Shown here one piece after another: positions 25,032-34,559 of a stretch of DNA of 64,000 bases. Numbering within the stretch: the first letter of the stretch is position 1; each line of letters opens with the position of its first letter. The translations under genes were made by a program, and so were the position numbers. The DNA lies in NCBI GenBank assembly GCA_000381585.1, contig KB906733.1:124001-188000 (forward strand). The letters are read 5' to 3'. Source of the stretch: Acidobacteriaceae bacterium KBS 83 (GTDB lineage: Bacteria > Acidobacteriota > Terriglobia > Terriglobales > Acidobacteriaceae). The notes below the pieces were generated by a model. That model saw nothing but the letters and a program-made list of their open reading frames with translations. It was not told the DNA's origin and made no database searches.

Positions 25032-27686
25032 ATGTCGTTGTGGTCGCGCATCGCCAATGCCTTTCGCCCGGATTGCTTGAACCGCGACATCGAAGAAGAG
25101 CTCGCATCGCACCTCGCCGAAGCCATCGAGCAGGGCCGCGATCAAGCAGAGGCACGCCGCGCGCTTGGCCGCGCCGCACAGCATCAGCAGCAGAGCCATG
25201 ATGTCCATGTCATCGCATGGCTCGAATCGATGCGCGCCGACCTCATCTTCGGATGGCGCCAGCTCAAGCGGAACAAGGCCACTTCAGTGGCGGCCACCTT
25301 GTCACTCGCCCTTGCCATCGGCGCATGCACCTCCGCATTTCGGCTGATCGACGCCCTGCTGCTGCGGCCATTGCCTGTGGCTCATGCTGACAGGCTCTAT
25401 GTCCTCTCGCGCAAGGGAATGGGCTTCGACAATAAACCCGGTGAATGGGAGAGCTGGGCCTATCACGCGTTCGTACAGATGCGTGATGCGGCAAAAGGTC
25501 AGGCGGATCTGATCGCCATCTCCTATGCGGTTCGTACGGATGTAACCTACAAAACCGATCAGGAGATGGAAAAGGCCAACCTCCAGTACGTTTCCGGCTC
25601 GATGTTCAACATCTTCGACCTGCAGCCTGCTTTAGGCCGTCTGCTCACGACAAACGACGACCGCACTCCCGGAGCAGAGCCGTACGCCGTGATCTCGTTC
25701 GATTACTGGACCCGCCGCTTCGCGCGCGATCCGCGCGTCATCGGACGCGCCATCCACATCGGCGATAACACATATGAGATCGTCGGCGTCAGCGAGAAGA
25801 AGTTCACCGGCACCGAGCCGGGCACCTTCGTCGACATCTTCGTGCCCACGATGATGCACCGTCATGTCACTTATCCCAACTCGACTTGGATTCGCACAAT
25901 GGTGGTTCTGCAACCAGGAGCTACCGCCGAACCGCTCCGCCAAAAGTTCGCAGCCATCAGCCATGCGTTCGAAACAAATCGCCTGAAGGGCGAAACAGGG
26001 CTCTCGCAAGAGACCCTGCGAAACGTCCTCAACAATCAGGTCCTGATGGAACCGGCTCCCACGGGTGCCTCCGGATTGCAGCAGGATTACCGCCGCGCGT
26101 TGGCCGCTCTCGGCGTCTTGGTGGCGATGGTGCTTCTCATCGCCTGCGCCAACGTCGCCAACCTGATGACAGCACAGGCTGCGGCAAGAGCGCGGGAGAT
26201 GGCCCTGCGCGTCTCGGTCGGCGCAGGAAGATGGCGCCTGGTGCAGATGGTCCTTGCGGAGAGCGCGCTGCTCGCCTTCTTTGCATCGGCCAGCGGAGCG
26301 CTGTTCGCATGGTGGTCCGCGCCTTTTGTCATTGGCATGATCAATCCGCCGGACAATCCTGTTCGCCTCGTTCTTCCTGCCGACTGGCGCGTCCTGGGGT
26401 TCGGCATCGCGCTCACCATCGCCGTGATCGTGCTCTTCGGCCTGCTTCCCGCACTGCGGGCCTCATCGGTCAAGCCGGCCAGTGTCTTGAAAGGCGGAGA
26501 GAATCCGCACTCGCGGCGTCGCCTGATGCACGGGATGATTGCGCTGCAGGTGGCCTTCTGTTTCCTCGTGCTGTTCATCGCCGGCCTCTTCGTCGCGACC
26601 TTCAAGAGGCTCTCCGCGCAGCCAACGGGCTTCTCCGCAGAGCGGCTGATGATGCTGGAAACCACAAGCAGGCCGGCGCAGTCTCAGGTTCACTGGGACC
26701 AGATAGCTGACCGTCTCCGGGCGATGCCGGGCGTGGAGCGTGTGGCCCAGGCGGCATGGCCGTTGTTGGGAGGCTCGAGTTGGAACGACGCCATCTCCAT
26801 CAACGGCGGACCCCCGAGCACGGACCTCGCTTACTTCCTAAACGTCTCGCCCGGATGGCTCGATACCATGAAGATTCCGCTTCTCGGTGGCAGGGATTTC
26901 CGAAACAGCGATGCGTATCCGAACGTGGCGCTCGTGAACGAGGCCTTTGCAAAGAAATTCCTGAACGGCGAACATCCCGTAGGTCGGTTCTTCGAAAAGG
27001 CATCGGATGACGCAAAGCGCGATCGCATGCAGGTGGTTGGCCTGGTCCGCGATGCTTATTACAGCAATATCCATGAGCCGATGCTGCCCGTCGTCTATGT
27101 GCCGGTCCATTCGACCGACAGCACGGGAATCTTTCGCCCGTTGGATGAAGAGACCTTCATCGTGCGCACCACTGCTCCGAATCCGCTCGCGCTCGCCTCA
27201 ATTCTTCGCCATGAGGTGCCGCGCGTAGGTGCGCAATTTCACGTCTCGAATATCCGAACGCAGGAGGAGATCGATCAGGCGCAGACCGTTCGTGAGCGCT
27301 TGCTGGCAACGCTGGCCTTCTTCTTTGGGGCGGTTGCGTTGCTGCTGGCCAGCATCGGCCTGTATGGCGTCCTCAATTATTCGGTGATGCAGCAGCAGCG
27401 GGAGCTTGGCATTCGCATCGCTCTTGGCGGGCGTCTGGGCCATGTTGCGCGCCGTGTCACCACCGGCGTCGTCTCCGCGCTCCTCTCTGGAATGCTCGCC
27501 GGACTCATCCTCGGCCTGGTCTCCGCGCGATATGTCGAATCGCTGCTCTATCAGGTAAAGGCGAGCGACCCGGCCATGCTGGTGATCCCGGCCATGGTGA
27601 TCTTCGGAGCAGGCCTCGTGGCCGCGATCCCGCCCATCTTTCGTGCGCTCCACATCGACCCGGTTGCTATGTTACGCGTCGAATAG
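25032..27686 (+). CDS. ADOP-type ABC transporter permease
   Basis: 884 residues. The N-terminal 70 residues form the cytoplasmic ADOP helix domain (RDIEEELASHLAEAIEQGRD), followed by duplicated MacB periplasmic and FtsX membrane units. The first unit starts FGWRQLKRNKATSVAATLSL and ends at three spans near residues 350-470; the second has its periplasmic part at about 500-740 and final spans near 760-875. Coupling-loop motifs REMALRVSVGAGRWRLVQMV and RELGIRIALGG are present. No ATPase gene is adjacent. Probably co-transcribed with PadR; substrate unknown. Confidence 0.92.
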   Translation: MSLWSRIANAFRPDCLNRDIEEELASHLAEAIEQGRDQAEARRALGRAAQHQQQSHDVHVIAWLESMRADLIFGWRQLKRNKATSVAATLSLALAIGACTSAFRLIDALLLRPLPVAHADRLYVLSRKGMGFDNKPGEWESWAYHAFVQMRDAAKGQADLIAISYAVRTDVTYKTDQEMEKANLQYVSGSMFNIFDLQPALGRLLTTNDDRTPGAEPYAVISFDYWTRRFARDPRVIGRAIHIGDNTYEIVGVSEKKFTGTEPGTFVDIFVPTMMHRHVTYPNSTWIRTMVVLQPGATAEPLRQKFAAISHAFETNRLKGETGLSQETLRNVLNNQVLMEPAPTGASGLQQDYRRALAALGVLVAMVLLIACANVANLMTAQAAARAREMALRVSVGAGRWRLVQMVLAESALLAFFASASGALFAWWSAPFVIGMINPPDNPVRLVLPADWRVLGFGIALTIAVIVLFGLLPALRASSVKPASVLKGGENPHSRRRLMHGMIALQVAFCFLVLFIAGLFVATFKRLSAQPTGFSAERLMMLETTSRPAQSQVHWDQIADRLRAMPGVERVAQAAWPLLGGSSWNDAISINGGPPSTDLAYFLNVSPGWLDTMKIPLLGGRDFRNSDAYPNVALVNEAFAKKFLNGEHPVGRFFEKASDDAKRDRMQVVGLVRDAYYSNIHEPMLPVVYVPVHSTDSTGIFRPLDEETFIVRTTAPNPLALASILRHEVPRVGAQFHVSNIRTQEEIDQAQTVRERLLATLAFFFGAVALLLASIGLYGVLNYSVMQQQRELGIRIALGGRLGHVARRVTTGVVSALLSGMLAGLILGLVSARYVESLLYQVKASDPAMLVIPAMVIFGAGLVAAIPPIFRALHIDPVAMLRVE

Positions 27687-27832
27687 GGCTCAAAGACTGT
27701 TTCGGCCCGACCCGCGGCCCTCGTACTTTTGAGGGAGCCCCTATCTTCCCGCGTCTCCACTATCATCACTATCATCAAAGAAAGAAGGGCCAGCGCCTCG
27801 AGCGCACTCTGATATACCCCCGCGGAGCCTGT

Positions 27833-29071
27833 GTGTCGACAACGTTGCCAGCTTCTGTCGAAGTACTCGAAACATCCGCTGCCGGGATCTCGTCAGAGGA
27901 CGCAGTGGCCACGGCGACCCTATCCATCGAGGCTCCCCCTGCCCGCCGCTCGCGGCTCGACGCCCTTACCGGCATGCGTGCCCTTGCCGCTCTCAACATC
28001 CTCTTCTTCCACTTCTCCGACCCGAAAATCTTCGGCCCTTTCGCGCCCGTCGTCGACAACGGATACGTCTCCGTCAGCTTCTTTCTTCTGCTCTCCGGTT
28101 TCGTGCTCGCTTACAACTACCGCGAGCGCGCCGACCGCGGCCTCATGCGCGCACGCACCTTCTGGAAGGCCCGCTTCTCGCGCATCTATCCCGTCTTCCT
28201 CTTCTCGCTGCTCATGTCACTGATCGTCCTGGGGCAGGAGTGGCGTGTGCGTCCGCACGGAGAGTTCGCTTGGGGCGTCGGCCTCACTCTCCTTCTGGCG
28301 CAGGGCTGGTCACCCACCCTCTGCACCTTCTGGAACACGCCCGCATGGACGCTCACCACTGACGTCTTCTTCTACGCGCTCTTTCCCTGGCTGGTCACGT
28401 TGCGCCGCCCGCGCACCCGCAATCGCATCGTGTGGACCATGCTTGCGTTCTGGTGCCTCAGTTTCATCCTGCCCTCGCTCTACGCCATCTTCAATCCCGA
28501 CGGCGACCCGCACCTCGGCCGTTACTCCAACGGGTGGTGGCTCCGCGCTGTCAAATTCGGCCCGCTGCAACATCTGCCGTCCTTCCTCTTCGGCATGGCG
28601 CTGGCCTCCCTCAACGACTTCATCCCGGAGCGCAGCCATCTCCGCACCGCGCTCGGCGTCGTCGGCTTTGCCGCCCTCTACACCATCCTGTGCTTCGGCA
28701 CACACATGCCTTATCTCTTCATGCACGATGGCCTGCTCATGCCGCTCTACGCCTTGATCGTGCTTGGTCTTGCTGGCCGCAACTTCCTTACCCGGCTCTT
28801 CTCCGTCTATCCGCTCATCGTCATTGGCGAAGCCAGCTACTGCCTCTACATCCTGCACTTCAATCTCTGGAACTTGCTGCACGACGATACCCACCTGCTC
28901 GCGCGCGCCGGCCTGCTCCGCTACGATCCCTGGCTCTCCTATGCGCTGGTAGTGCTCATTGCGATCGCAGTCATGTACCTGGTCGAGCGCCCGGGTCAGC
29001 GCCTGATCAAGCGCTGGATGCATCTGCCACCCCGTTTCCGTGAAGCAGATGCTCCGCCCTCAGTTCCCTAA
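27833..29071 (+). CDS. Membrane acyltransferase (OafA/YrhL family)
   Basis: 412 residues with about ten membrane spans. After a soluble N-terminal 40 residues comes the acyltransferase-3 start RLDALTGMRALAALNILFFH, with the family's catalytic His in LFFHFSDP. Later, PAWTLTTDVFFYALFPWL and GEASYCLYILHFNLWN are typical. The family moves acetyl or other acyl groups onto extracytoplasmic sugars such as O-antigen or exopolysaccharide. The start is GTG 27833. No glycan cluster is adjacent. Confidence 0.9.
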   Translation: MSTTLPASVEVLETSAAGISSEDAVATATLSIEAPPARRSRLDALTGMRALAALNILFFHFSDPKIFGPFAPVVDNGYVSVSFFLLLSGFVLAYNYRERADRGLMRARTFWKARFSRIYPVFLFSLLMSLIVLGQEWRVRPHGEFAWGVGLTLLLAQGWSPTLCTFWNTPAWTLTTDVFFYALFPWLVTLRRPRTRNRIVWTMLAFWCLSFILPSLYAIFNPDGDPHLGRYSNGWWLRAVKFGPLQHLPSFLFGMALASLNDFIPERSHLRTALGVVGFAALYTILCFGTHMPYLFMHDGLLMPLYALIVLGLAGRNFLTRLFSVYPLIVIGEASYCLYILHFNLWNLLHDDTHLLARAGLLRYDPWLSYALVVLIAIAVMYLVERPGQRLIKRWMHLPPRFREADAPPSVP

Positions 29072-29098
29072 GCGCGGAAACCGCATGCTTCACTAAAT

Positions 29099-29134
29099 GC
29101 ACAAAGGCCGCCCCGGGGTGGGGCGGGCTTGTGC
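29099..29134. terminator. Bidirectional terminator-like hairpin
   Basis: GCACAA/TTGTGC outer arms and a GC-rich inner stem (GCCGCCCC/GGGGCGGGC) lie between the convergent acyltransferase and beta-propeller genes. Confidence 0.6.
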
Positions 29135-29159
29135 AGTGCCTTCGTCCTTCAGTTCTTAA

Positions 29160-30494
29160 TCAGTAAGCCGCGTTCTTCTGGATCGTGTGATCGCCGTGCT
29201 TCACTGTCGCGATCGCCGTCGCCTTCGCGACACCGGGAAATGGCGAGTTCTGTCCAGTGCTCGTCGTGCCCGCGTTGGGATTGAGAAACAGCGACGAAAT
29301 CGAGTTCCCGATGAAATTCGCGGTGTACACATAGCGACCAATCGAGTCCTCGACGATGACCGCCGCCGGACCTGGATCGGTCCCCGTCGTGTTGGAGGTG
29401 CCGGACAGCCCGGACGGTGCACCCGTCGTTGCATCCAACGCGAAGCCGCTCACCGTGCCCGACCCATAGTTGGAAACATAGATGTATTTCCCACGCGGAT
29501 CGACCGTGATCGCGCTCGGCAACTGCCCGGTAGGCGTTGTGCTGTTTGCCGGCAGTGGCCGAATCGAACTGCTGCTGCCTTGCACGGTGTAGGAGAGGAT
29601 GAAGTTCTGACGGAAGTCCGTGACGTAAACGAAGCGATTCGTCGGATCCGTCGCGATCGCGTCTGGTGCAACGCCCGCCGCGATCGGCGCACCGCCGTTG
29701 CCCGGCGTCAGCGCATTTGTTTTGGGCACGATGTTATAGCTCGTGATCTGTCCCTGCGCTCCGAGGCCGCCATTGCACGCTCCCACCGCCGGATAGTCCA
29801 CCGTCGCGCTCCCCGTTGCGCCGCGATTCTGCGCCGCCACTGTATCGATCAGCGTCGTCAACTGCCCCGAAGGATCGTTCACGACAAATACCGCGCCGCC
29901 CGCGGCGTTCGACGTGCTGCCCAGCACCGCCACTGCCACCGGGTTATTGCAGGTGGGATACGCCGTCTCACTCACCGGAAAGCCAAACGTGTCCGAGTCC
30001 GGCGTTGTGTCCAGCTTTAACTGCAACAGTGCTCCGATGCCAGGCGTCGTCGGGCTGTAGGGCGTGCTTCCATTCAGCCCGTAAGCCTCCACGACATAAA
30101 GAGTGCTTCCGTCCGGGCTTATCGCCATGCCGTTGGGATTCGTACCGGACTTGAAGTTGTAGGTCTTTTGCGCAAAGAGCTTCCCGTCGCTGCCTGGGAT
30201 GTATTCCGTCAACGTATTGTCGTCGTGATTCAGAGCGTAGACGGCGCTATCGTTCGGCGCGGCGAGCAGCGCGATTGGATTGCGGCCCGTCGGGAAGGGC
30301 GAACCGTTGATCTGACTCAGAGCGCCGGACTGGCCGTCGGACGCGAAGGCGTAGATCTGTCCAGGGTTATTATTCGCCGAAGCTACGTAGACGAAGTCGA
30401 TGGTATTGCTCTGACCGCAGGCGGTAATACCCAGTACCAGGGCGGCGGAGACTGCTGACGCCAGGGCAAGCTGGCCAAGTTGACTGAACTTCAT
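29160..30494 (-). CDS. Lactonase-like beta-propeller lipoprotein
   Basis: 444 residues from ATG 30494, with GAAGGA upstream. Lipoprotein signal with lipobox LGITAC. The rest is a seven-bladed beta-propeller of the lactonase/YncE type, with blades such as FVYVASANNNPGQIYAFASD, GMAISPDGSTLYVVEAYG, TNRFVYVTDFRQNFILSYTV and DPRGKYIYVSNYGSGTVSGF. Probably exported and anchored; enzymatic activity is not implied. It is the second of a tandem pair with the gene ending at 30644 and shares its leader sequence. Confidence 0.85.
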   Translation of the reverse strand: MKFSQLGQLALASAVSAALVLGITACGQSNTIDFVYVASANNNPGQIYAFASDGQSGALSQINGSPFPTGRNPIALLAAPNDSAVYALNHDDNTLTEYIPGSDGKLFAQKTYNFKSGTNPNGMAISPDGSTLYVVEAYGLNGSTPYSPTTPGIGALLQLKLDTTPDSDTFGFPVSETAYPTCNNPVAVAVLGSTSNAAGGAVFVVNDPSGQLTTLIDTVAAQNRGATGSATVDYPAVGACNGGLGAQGQITSYNIVPKTNALTPGNGGAPIAAGVAPDAIATDPTNRFVYVTDFRQNFILSYTVQGSSSSIRPLPANSTTPTGQLPSAITVDPRGKYIYVSNYGSGTVSGFALDATTGAPSGLSGTSNTTGTDPGPAAVIVEDSIGRYVYTANFIGNSISSLFLNPNAGTTSTGQNSPFPGVAKATAIATVKHGDHTIQKNAAY

Positions 30495-30643
30495 TCGTTT
30501 CCTTCGTCCTTCATTTCGCATCCCCGGACGGCATCTGAGCCCCGGATCTCGCGTCTTCTTTCAACTCATATCGCGCTTTTCTTGCATGCAGGGAGTTCTG
30601 GCCTATTCTAACCAGTCGGCCGGCACTCCCCGCGTCGAATCGG

Positions 30644-31930
30644 TTAGAACGTGCTCCCCGTCACCGCACACCAAGTCGGTGATCCCGGAGGCGCCGGCAT
30701 GGCTTTGGGCAGCGTCTGCAGCGTTCCCGCAACCTGGTCTATCTTCTTGCCTGTAATCGTGCTGTCGTTGAAATTCGCCGTGTACAGATACTGGTTCGAG
30801 GGATCCTCCACGACGCAGCGCGGACCCGATCCCACCGTCAGTATGTTGCCGCCAGTGTTGGCATCATTGAGCTGCCCATTGGTCTGGAGCGTGTATGCCG
30901 TTACTACGCTGCCTGGCGTGTTGTTGTTGGTGTTAATGCCCTGGGCGGTCACCCAGATGAAGCCGTGGTTGGTCTCCTTGACCATGCGCGACGGAAACAC
31001 CGGACTCGCGCCCTGTGCATTATTCGCGCGCGACGCGCCCGAGACCGCCGCCAGCGTGCCGCTCGAGGCCACAGTAAAGGGCAGGATGAACCCGGTGGAA
31101 CCGACCGGGCCGGCATCAAGCGCATACACATACTGCGGTGTCACATATATATAAGTCAGTTGTGTAGCCCCGGTTGGCAGCGGCGTGTTCTGCGTCGGCG
31201 TCAGCTGGCCGGTAGTGGCGCTCTGGTTGTAAATGTAGATCCCCTGCGGTGGGTCGTTGGGATCGTTTCCCCCCGCTGGGCCCTGTTCGGCCGTAAATGC
31301 GAAGGCCCCGTTCACTGCAAGCCACGTTGGATTGGTGCCCACCGGGAAGTAGGTAAGCGGCAGCCCGTTCGCATCTTTCTGGTTGTTGTTCAGAACCGTC
31401 GTCAGCCGGCCCGTTGCGGGATCGATGGAGAACGCTGTGATGGAGCCGATACTCTGGACGTGACTGGGGCCGATGGTGCCGTTGGGAGCGAATTGGTCCA
31501 GCGAATACAGAAAGTTGCCGCTGATCGCGATGTTCTTCGTGTTGAATCCCGTCGGGCTGAATGACGTCTGAAAGGTCACCGCCCCTCGCCCGCCGATCGA
31601 GAACAGCGAGATCGAACTGTGCGCCGGATTTGCCGCCGTGCCCGCGCCCGTATTCAGCACATACAAATATGTGCCGCTTGGATTCACCACCACCTGCTGC
31701 GGGTTTGCGCCGCCCGAGCCCGCCATCTGGGTCAGGGTCAGCTGACCGGTATTGTTCTTGATTCTGTAAGAGGCAATCTGGCCGGCATTGCTACCGGAGC
31801 TATTTGGGGTAGAGCCCGTGATGAACAAGTAGCCGACTGTGTAACTCAGAGTGCAGGACGTCATGCCGAGGACCGTTACGGCAGATGCGGCTAGGGCCAA
31901 AGCGGCCCGGCCGAAATTCTTCAACTTCAT
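30644..31930 (-). CDS. Lactonase-like beta-propeller lipoprotein (paralogue)
   Basis: 428 residues from ATG 31930, with GAAGGA upstream. Lipobox GMTSC follows a signal peptide starting MKLKNFGRAALALAAS. Repeated blades: YLFITGSTPNSSGSNAGQIA, VVVNPSGTYLYVLNTGAG, VEDPSNQYLYTANFNDSTIT. Same architecture and leader as the downstream gene, so the pair arose by tandem duplication. The frame continues upstream to 32035 without signal-peptide sense. Confidence 0.85.
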   Translation of the reverse strand: MKLKNFGRAALALAASAVTVLGMTSCTLSYTVGYLFITGSTPNSSGSNAGQIASYRIKNNTGQLTLTQMAGSGGANPQQVVVNPSGTYLYVLNTGAGTAANPAHSSISLFSIGGRGAVTFQTSFSPTGFNTKNIAISGNFLYSLDQFAPNGTIGPSHVQSIGSITAFSIDPATGRLTTVLNNNQKDANGLPLTYFPVGTNPTWLAVNGAFAFTAEQGPAGGNDPNDPPQGIYIYNQSATTGQLTPTQNTPLPTGATQLTYIYVTPQYVYALDAGPVGSTGFILPFTVASSGTLAAVSGASRANNAQGASPVFPSRMVKETNHGFIWVTAQGINTNNNTPGSVVTAYTLQTNGQLNDANTGGNILTVGSGPRCVVEDPSNQYLYTANFNDSTITGKKIDQVAGTLQTLPKAMPAPPGSPTWCAVTGSTF

Positions 31931-32279
31931 TCGATTCCTTCGTCCCGATGCACACGTTATGCGTCGAGAGCTGCCGAAACAGCTTGGCTGAAAATCTGGG
32001 TGGGGACCCGCATGCATTGTAAAAGGTTGAAGCACATTCGGGCTACTCGGCCAGGAGCAAAACTGCGACCGGCGAAGTAGCGAGAGCTCAAAACCGGTCG
32101 GCGAAAAGCCGTCGGCGGCGAGCAGCTCTCCACAGTTTAGCCGAAGGCCGCTGATTGGCTTTCAGCCAACTGCTGCTTGCTTGTAGGACCTCCGGTCGCC
32201 CACGTTACCGAACGTGACCGACCGAAGGGATCGAACTCAACGAGACGCGCCGCACGCGCCTCCGCCGTGTGGTAGGTAT
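31931..32279. other. Intergenic region with hairpins
   Basis: 349 bases between the M13 peptidase end and the beta-propeller start, both minus strand. TTGGCT/AGCCAA at 32155-32169 and a longer CGGTCG..CACGTT / AACGTG..CGACCG hairpin at 32193-32224 may end the peptidase transcript. No gene is supported. Confidence 0.45.
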
Positions 32280-34385
32280 TCACCACACCCGGCAGATGTT
32301 CTCCGGATACATCGGCGCGCCCTTCTTGCAGCCGAAGGCCTTGCCGAACTCCTCGAAGTTCTGCACCACGCCATTCACGCGGAATTTGCCCGGCGAATGC
32401 GGATCCACCTTCACCATCATCCGCGAGTACTCCGGACGCCGGCTCTCGCACCAGATCTGTCCGAAGCCGATAAAGAAACGTTGTGCTGGTGTGAACCCAT
32501 CCACCTTCGGGCCGTCCACGTTTTTGTCCTCGGCCGCGAGCGTGTTCTGGAGAGCCAGGAACGCAATGCGAATGCCGCCGTTGTCCGCCGTGTTCTCGCC
32601 CAGCGTCAGCTTGCCGTTCACGTTCGCACCCGGTTCCGGCGCGAAGTTGTTGTACTCCTTCACCTCGCAGTCGGTCCGCTCGGTGAAGGCCTTGCGGTCC
32701 GCGGGCGTCTGCCACTCGCGCAGGTTGCCCTTGCCGTCGTACTTCGATCCCTGATCATCGAAGCCGTGCGTCATCTCGTGCCCGATCACCACGCCGATCC
32801 CGCCAAAGTTCGCTGCCTGGTCGCCGCTCACCGAGTAGAACGGCGGCTGCAGAATGCCCGCTGGAAAGTTGATGTCGTTCATGCTCGGTTGGTAGTAGGC
32901 ATTCACCGTCGGCGGTGTCATGTCCCACTCCGTCTCGTCCACCGGCTTGCCGAGCTTGTTCAGATTGCGCTGCTGCTCGAACTCGCCGCCACGGTTGACG
33001 TTGCCCAGCAGGTCGCCGCGTTCCACTGTGAACTTCGAATAATCCCGCCACTTCTCCGGATAGCCGATCTTGTTGCGATACAGCGCCAGTTTTGCCTCGG
33101 CCGCCTTCTTCGTCTCCTCGCCCATCCATGGGAGTTGCTGGATGTCTTCAGCCAGCGCCTTGTCCAGCGCTGCCACCAGCTTGTCCATATTCTCCTTGGC
33201 CGCCGGAGGGAAATTCTTCTTCACCCAGTCCTGCCCCACCGCTTCCCCTAGTGATATGTCGGTCAGCCGCGTGCAACGCTTCCAGCGCGGCTGCAGTTCC
33301 TTCGCGCCCTGCAGTGTCGCGTTATAGAAGTTGTAGTTCTCCTGGACAAACGGATCGCTCAGCCACGGCGCCGCGTCATGGATCGCATGCCACCGCAGGT
33401 AGCTCTTCCACGCGTCCAGGCTCTCCGCATCAATCGCCTTGTTCAGCGCCTCGACGAATCCCGGCTGCGCCACGTTCAGTGACTCGAACGATCGAATTCC
33501 GATCTTGCCGAAGTACGTGGACCAGTCGAATCCCGGCGCCATCTGCTCCAGCTCTGCCACTGTCTTGATGTGGTAGCGATTGGTCGGCTCGCGCAGATCG
33601 GTGCGGCTCAGCGAGCCCTCGGCCAGCGCCGTCTCGATCGCCATCACGTTCTTTGCCTCGGCTGCCGCCTGCTCCGGCGTATCGCCCGCCAGCGTGAACA
33701 TCTTCGTCATGTGTTCGACATACTGTTCGCGGATCTTCGTCTCCCGCTCCGCTTTGTCGATGTAGTAGGAGCGGTCTGGCATCCCCAGTCCGCCCTGGCG
33801 CACCGCGGCGATCTGCACCGAGCTGTCCTTCTGGTCCTGCTGCACCTCGAACTCGAACATCGCGTCTGTTCCGTACTCGCGCTCGAGTCCCGTCAACACG
33901 GCTGCCAGCTGCTTCTTGTCGTTCAGGGCCGCAATGCGGTCAAGCGCCGGCTTCAGCGGCGCCGCGCCCTTCTGGTTCACCTCGTCCACGTTCATGCACG
34001 ACGCATAGAAGTCCCCATACTTCGCCTCGAGCGGCGTGCGGCTCGAACTCGGCTTCGCCGCTGCTTCCAGGTCCTTGTAGAGCAGCCATTGGTTGCGCTC
34101 CGCCAGCATCCCGAAATTCCCCCACCGCGCCTGATCCGGCGGAATCGGATTGTGCTTCGCCCAGTTGCCGCAGGCGTACTGGTAGAAGTCCGTGCACGGA
34201 TCGGCGCTCGTATCCATCGAGCTCACGTCGAGCATCTTCTGCGCCTTCGGCTCCGCCGGCGTGGCGCTCGAGCCCGTGTCCGCCAGCGCATCCAGAGCGC
34301 TCAGCGTATGGGGAGTGAAATCGCTTTGGGCGCAGGCAATACCTGTACCCATCAGGACAATGGCGGCAAAGCGGAATGGCTGCAT
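32280..34385 (-). CDS. M13 family metallopeptidase (neprilysin/PepO-like)
   Basis: 701 residues, close to the family norm of about 670-700. A signal peptide (FRFAAIVLMGTGIACAQ) indicates export. The N-terminal M13 domain (DPCTDFYQYACGNWAKHNPI) and the catalytic domain are intact: zinc motif HEMTH near residue 535 in VIGHEMTHGFDDQG, and the second zinc and transition-state motif GENTADNGG near 596. The substrate-binding NAYY motif is present too (VNAYYQPSMNDINFPAGIL). It cleaves small peptides outside the cytoplasm. Transcribed alone. Confidence 0.96.
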   Translation of the reverse strand: MQPFRFAAIVLMGTGIACAQSDFTPHTLSALDALADTGSSATPAEPKAQKMLDVSSMDTSADPCTDFYQYACGNWAKHNPIPPDQARWGNFGMLAERNQWLLYKDLEAAAKPSSSRTPLEAKYGDFYASCMNVDEVNQKGAAPLKPALDRIAALNDKKQLAAVLTGLEREYGTDAMFEFEVQQDQKDSSVQIAAVRQGGLGMPDRSYYIDKAERETKIREQYVEHMTKMFTLAGDTPEQAAAEAKNVMAIETALAEGSLSRTDLREPTNRYHIKTVAELEQMAPGFDWSTYFGKIGIRSFESLNVAQPGFVEALNKAIDAESLDAWKSYLRWHAIHDAAPWLSDPFVQENYNFYNATLQGAKELQPRWKRCTRLTDISLGEAVGQDWVKKNFPPAAKENMDKLVAALDKALAEDIQQLPWMGEETKKAAEAKLALYRNKIGYPEKWRDYSKFTVERGDLLGNVNRGGEFEQQRNLNKLGKPVDETEWDMTPPTVNAYYQPSMNDINFPAGILQPPFYSVSGDQAANFGGIGVVIGHEMTHGFDDQGSKYDGKGNLREWQTPADRKAFTERTDCEVKEYNNFAPEPGANVNGKLTLGENTADNGGIRIAFLALQNTLAAEDKNVDGPKVDGFTPAQRFFIGFGQIWCESRRPEYSRMMVKVDPHSPGKFRVNGVVQNFEEFGKAFGCKKGAPMYPENICRVW

Positions 34386-34559
34386 GGCGCTCCTTGAAGG
34401 TGGAAATCAATACTGGAAGCGCAGGCTGCAACCTGCGTCTTGGACTCGTCCAGCCGCAACAATCAGGCACTGGCGAATCGATACTCGGAAATCACTTCTC
34501 TTCGAACTCAAGAACCTAACACAATCTGGCCTTCCCGGCGCAATTGCTCATGCTCAAGG

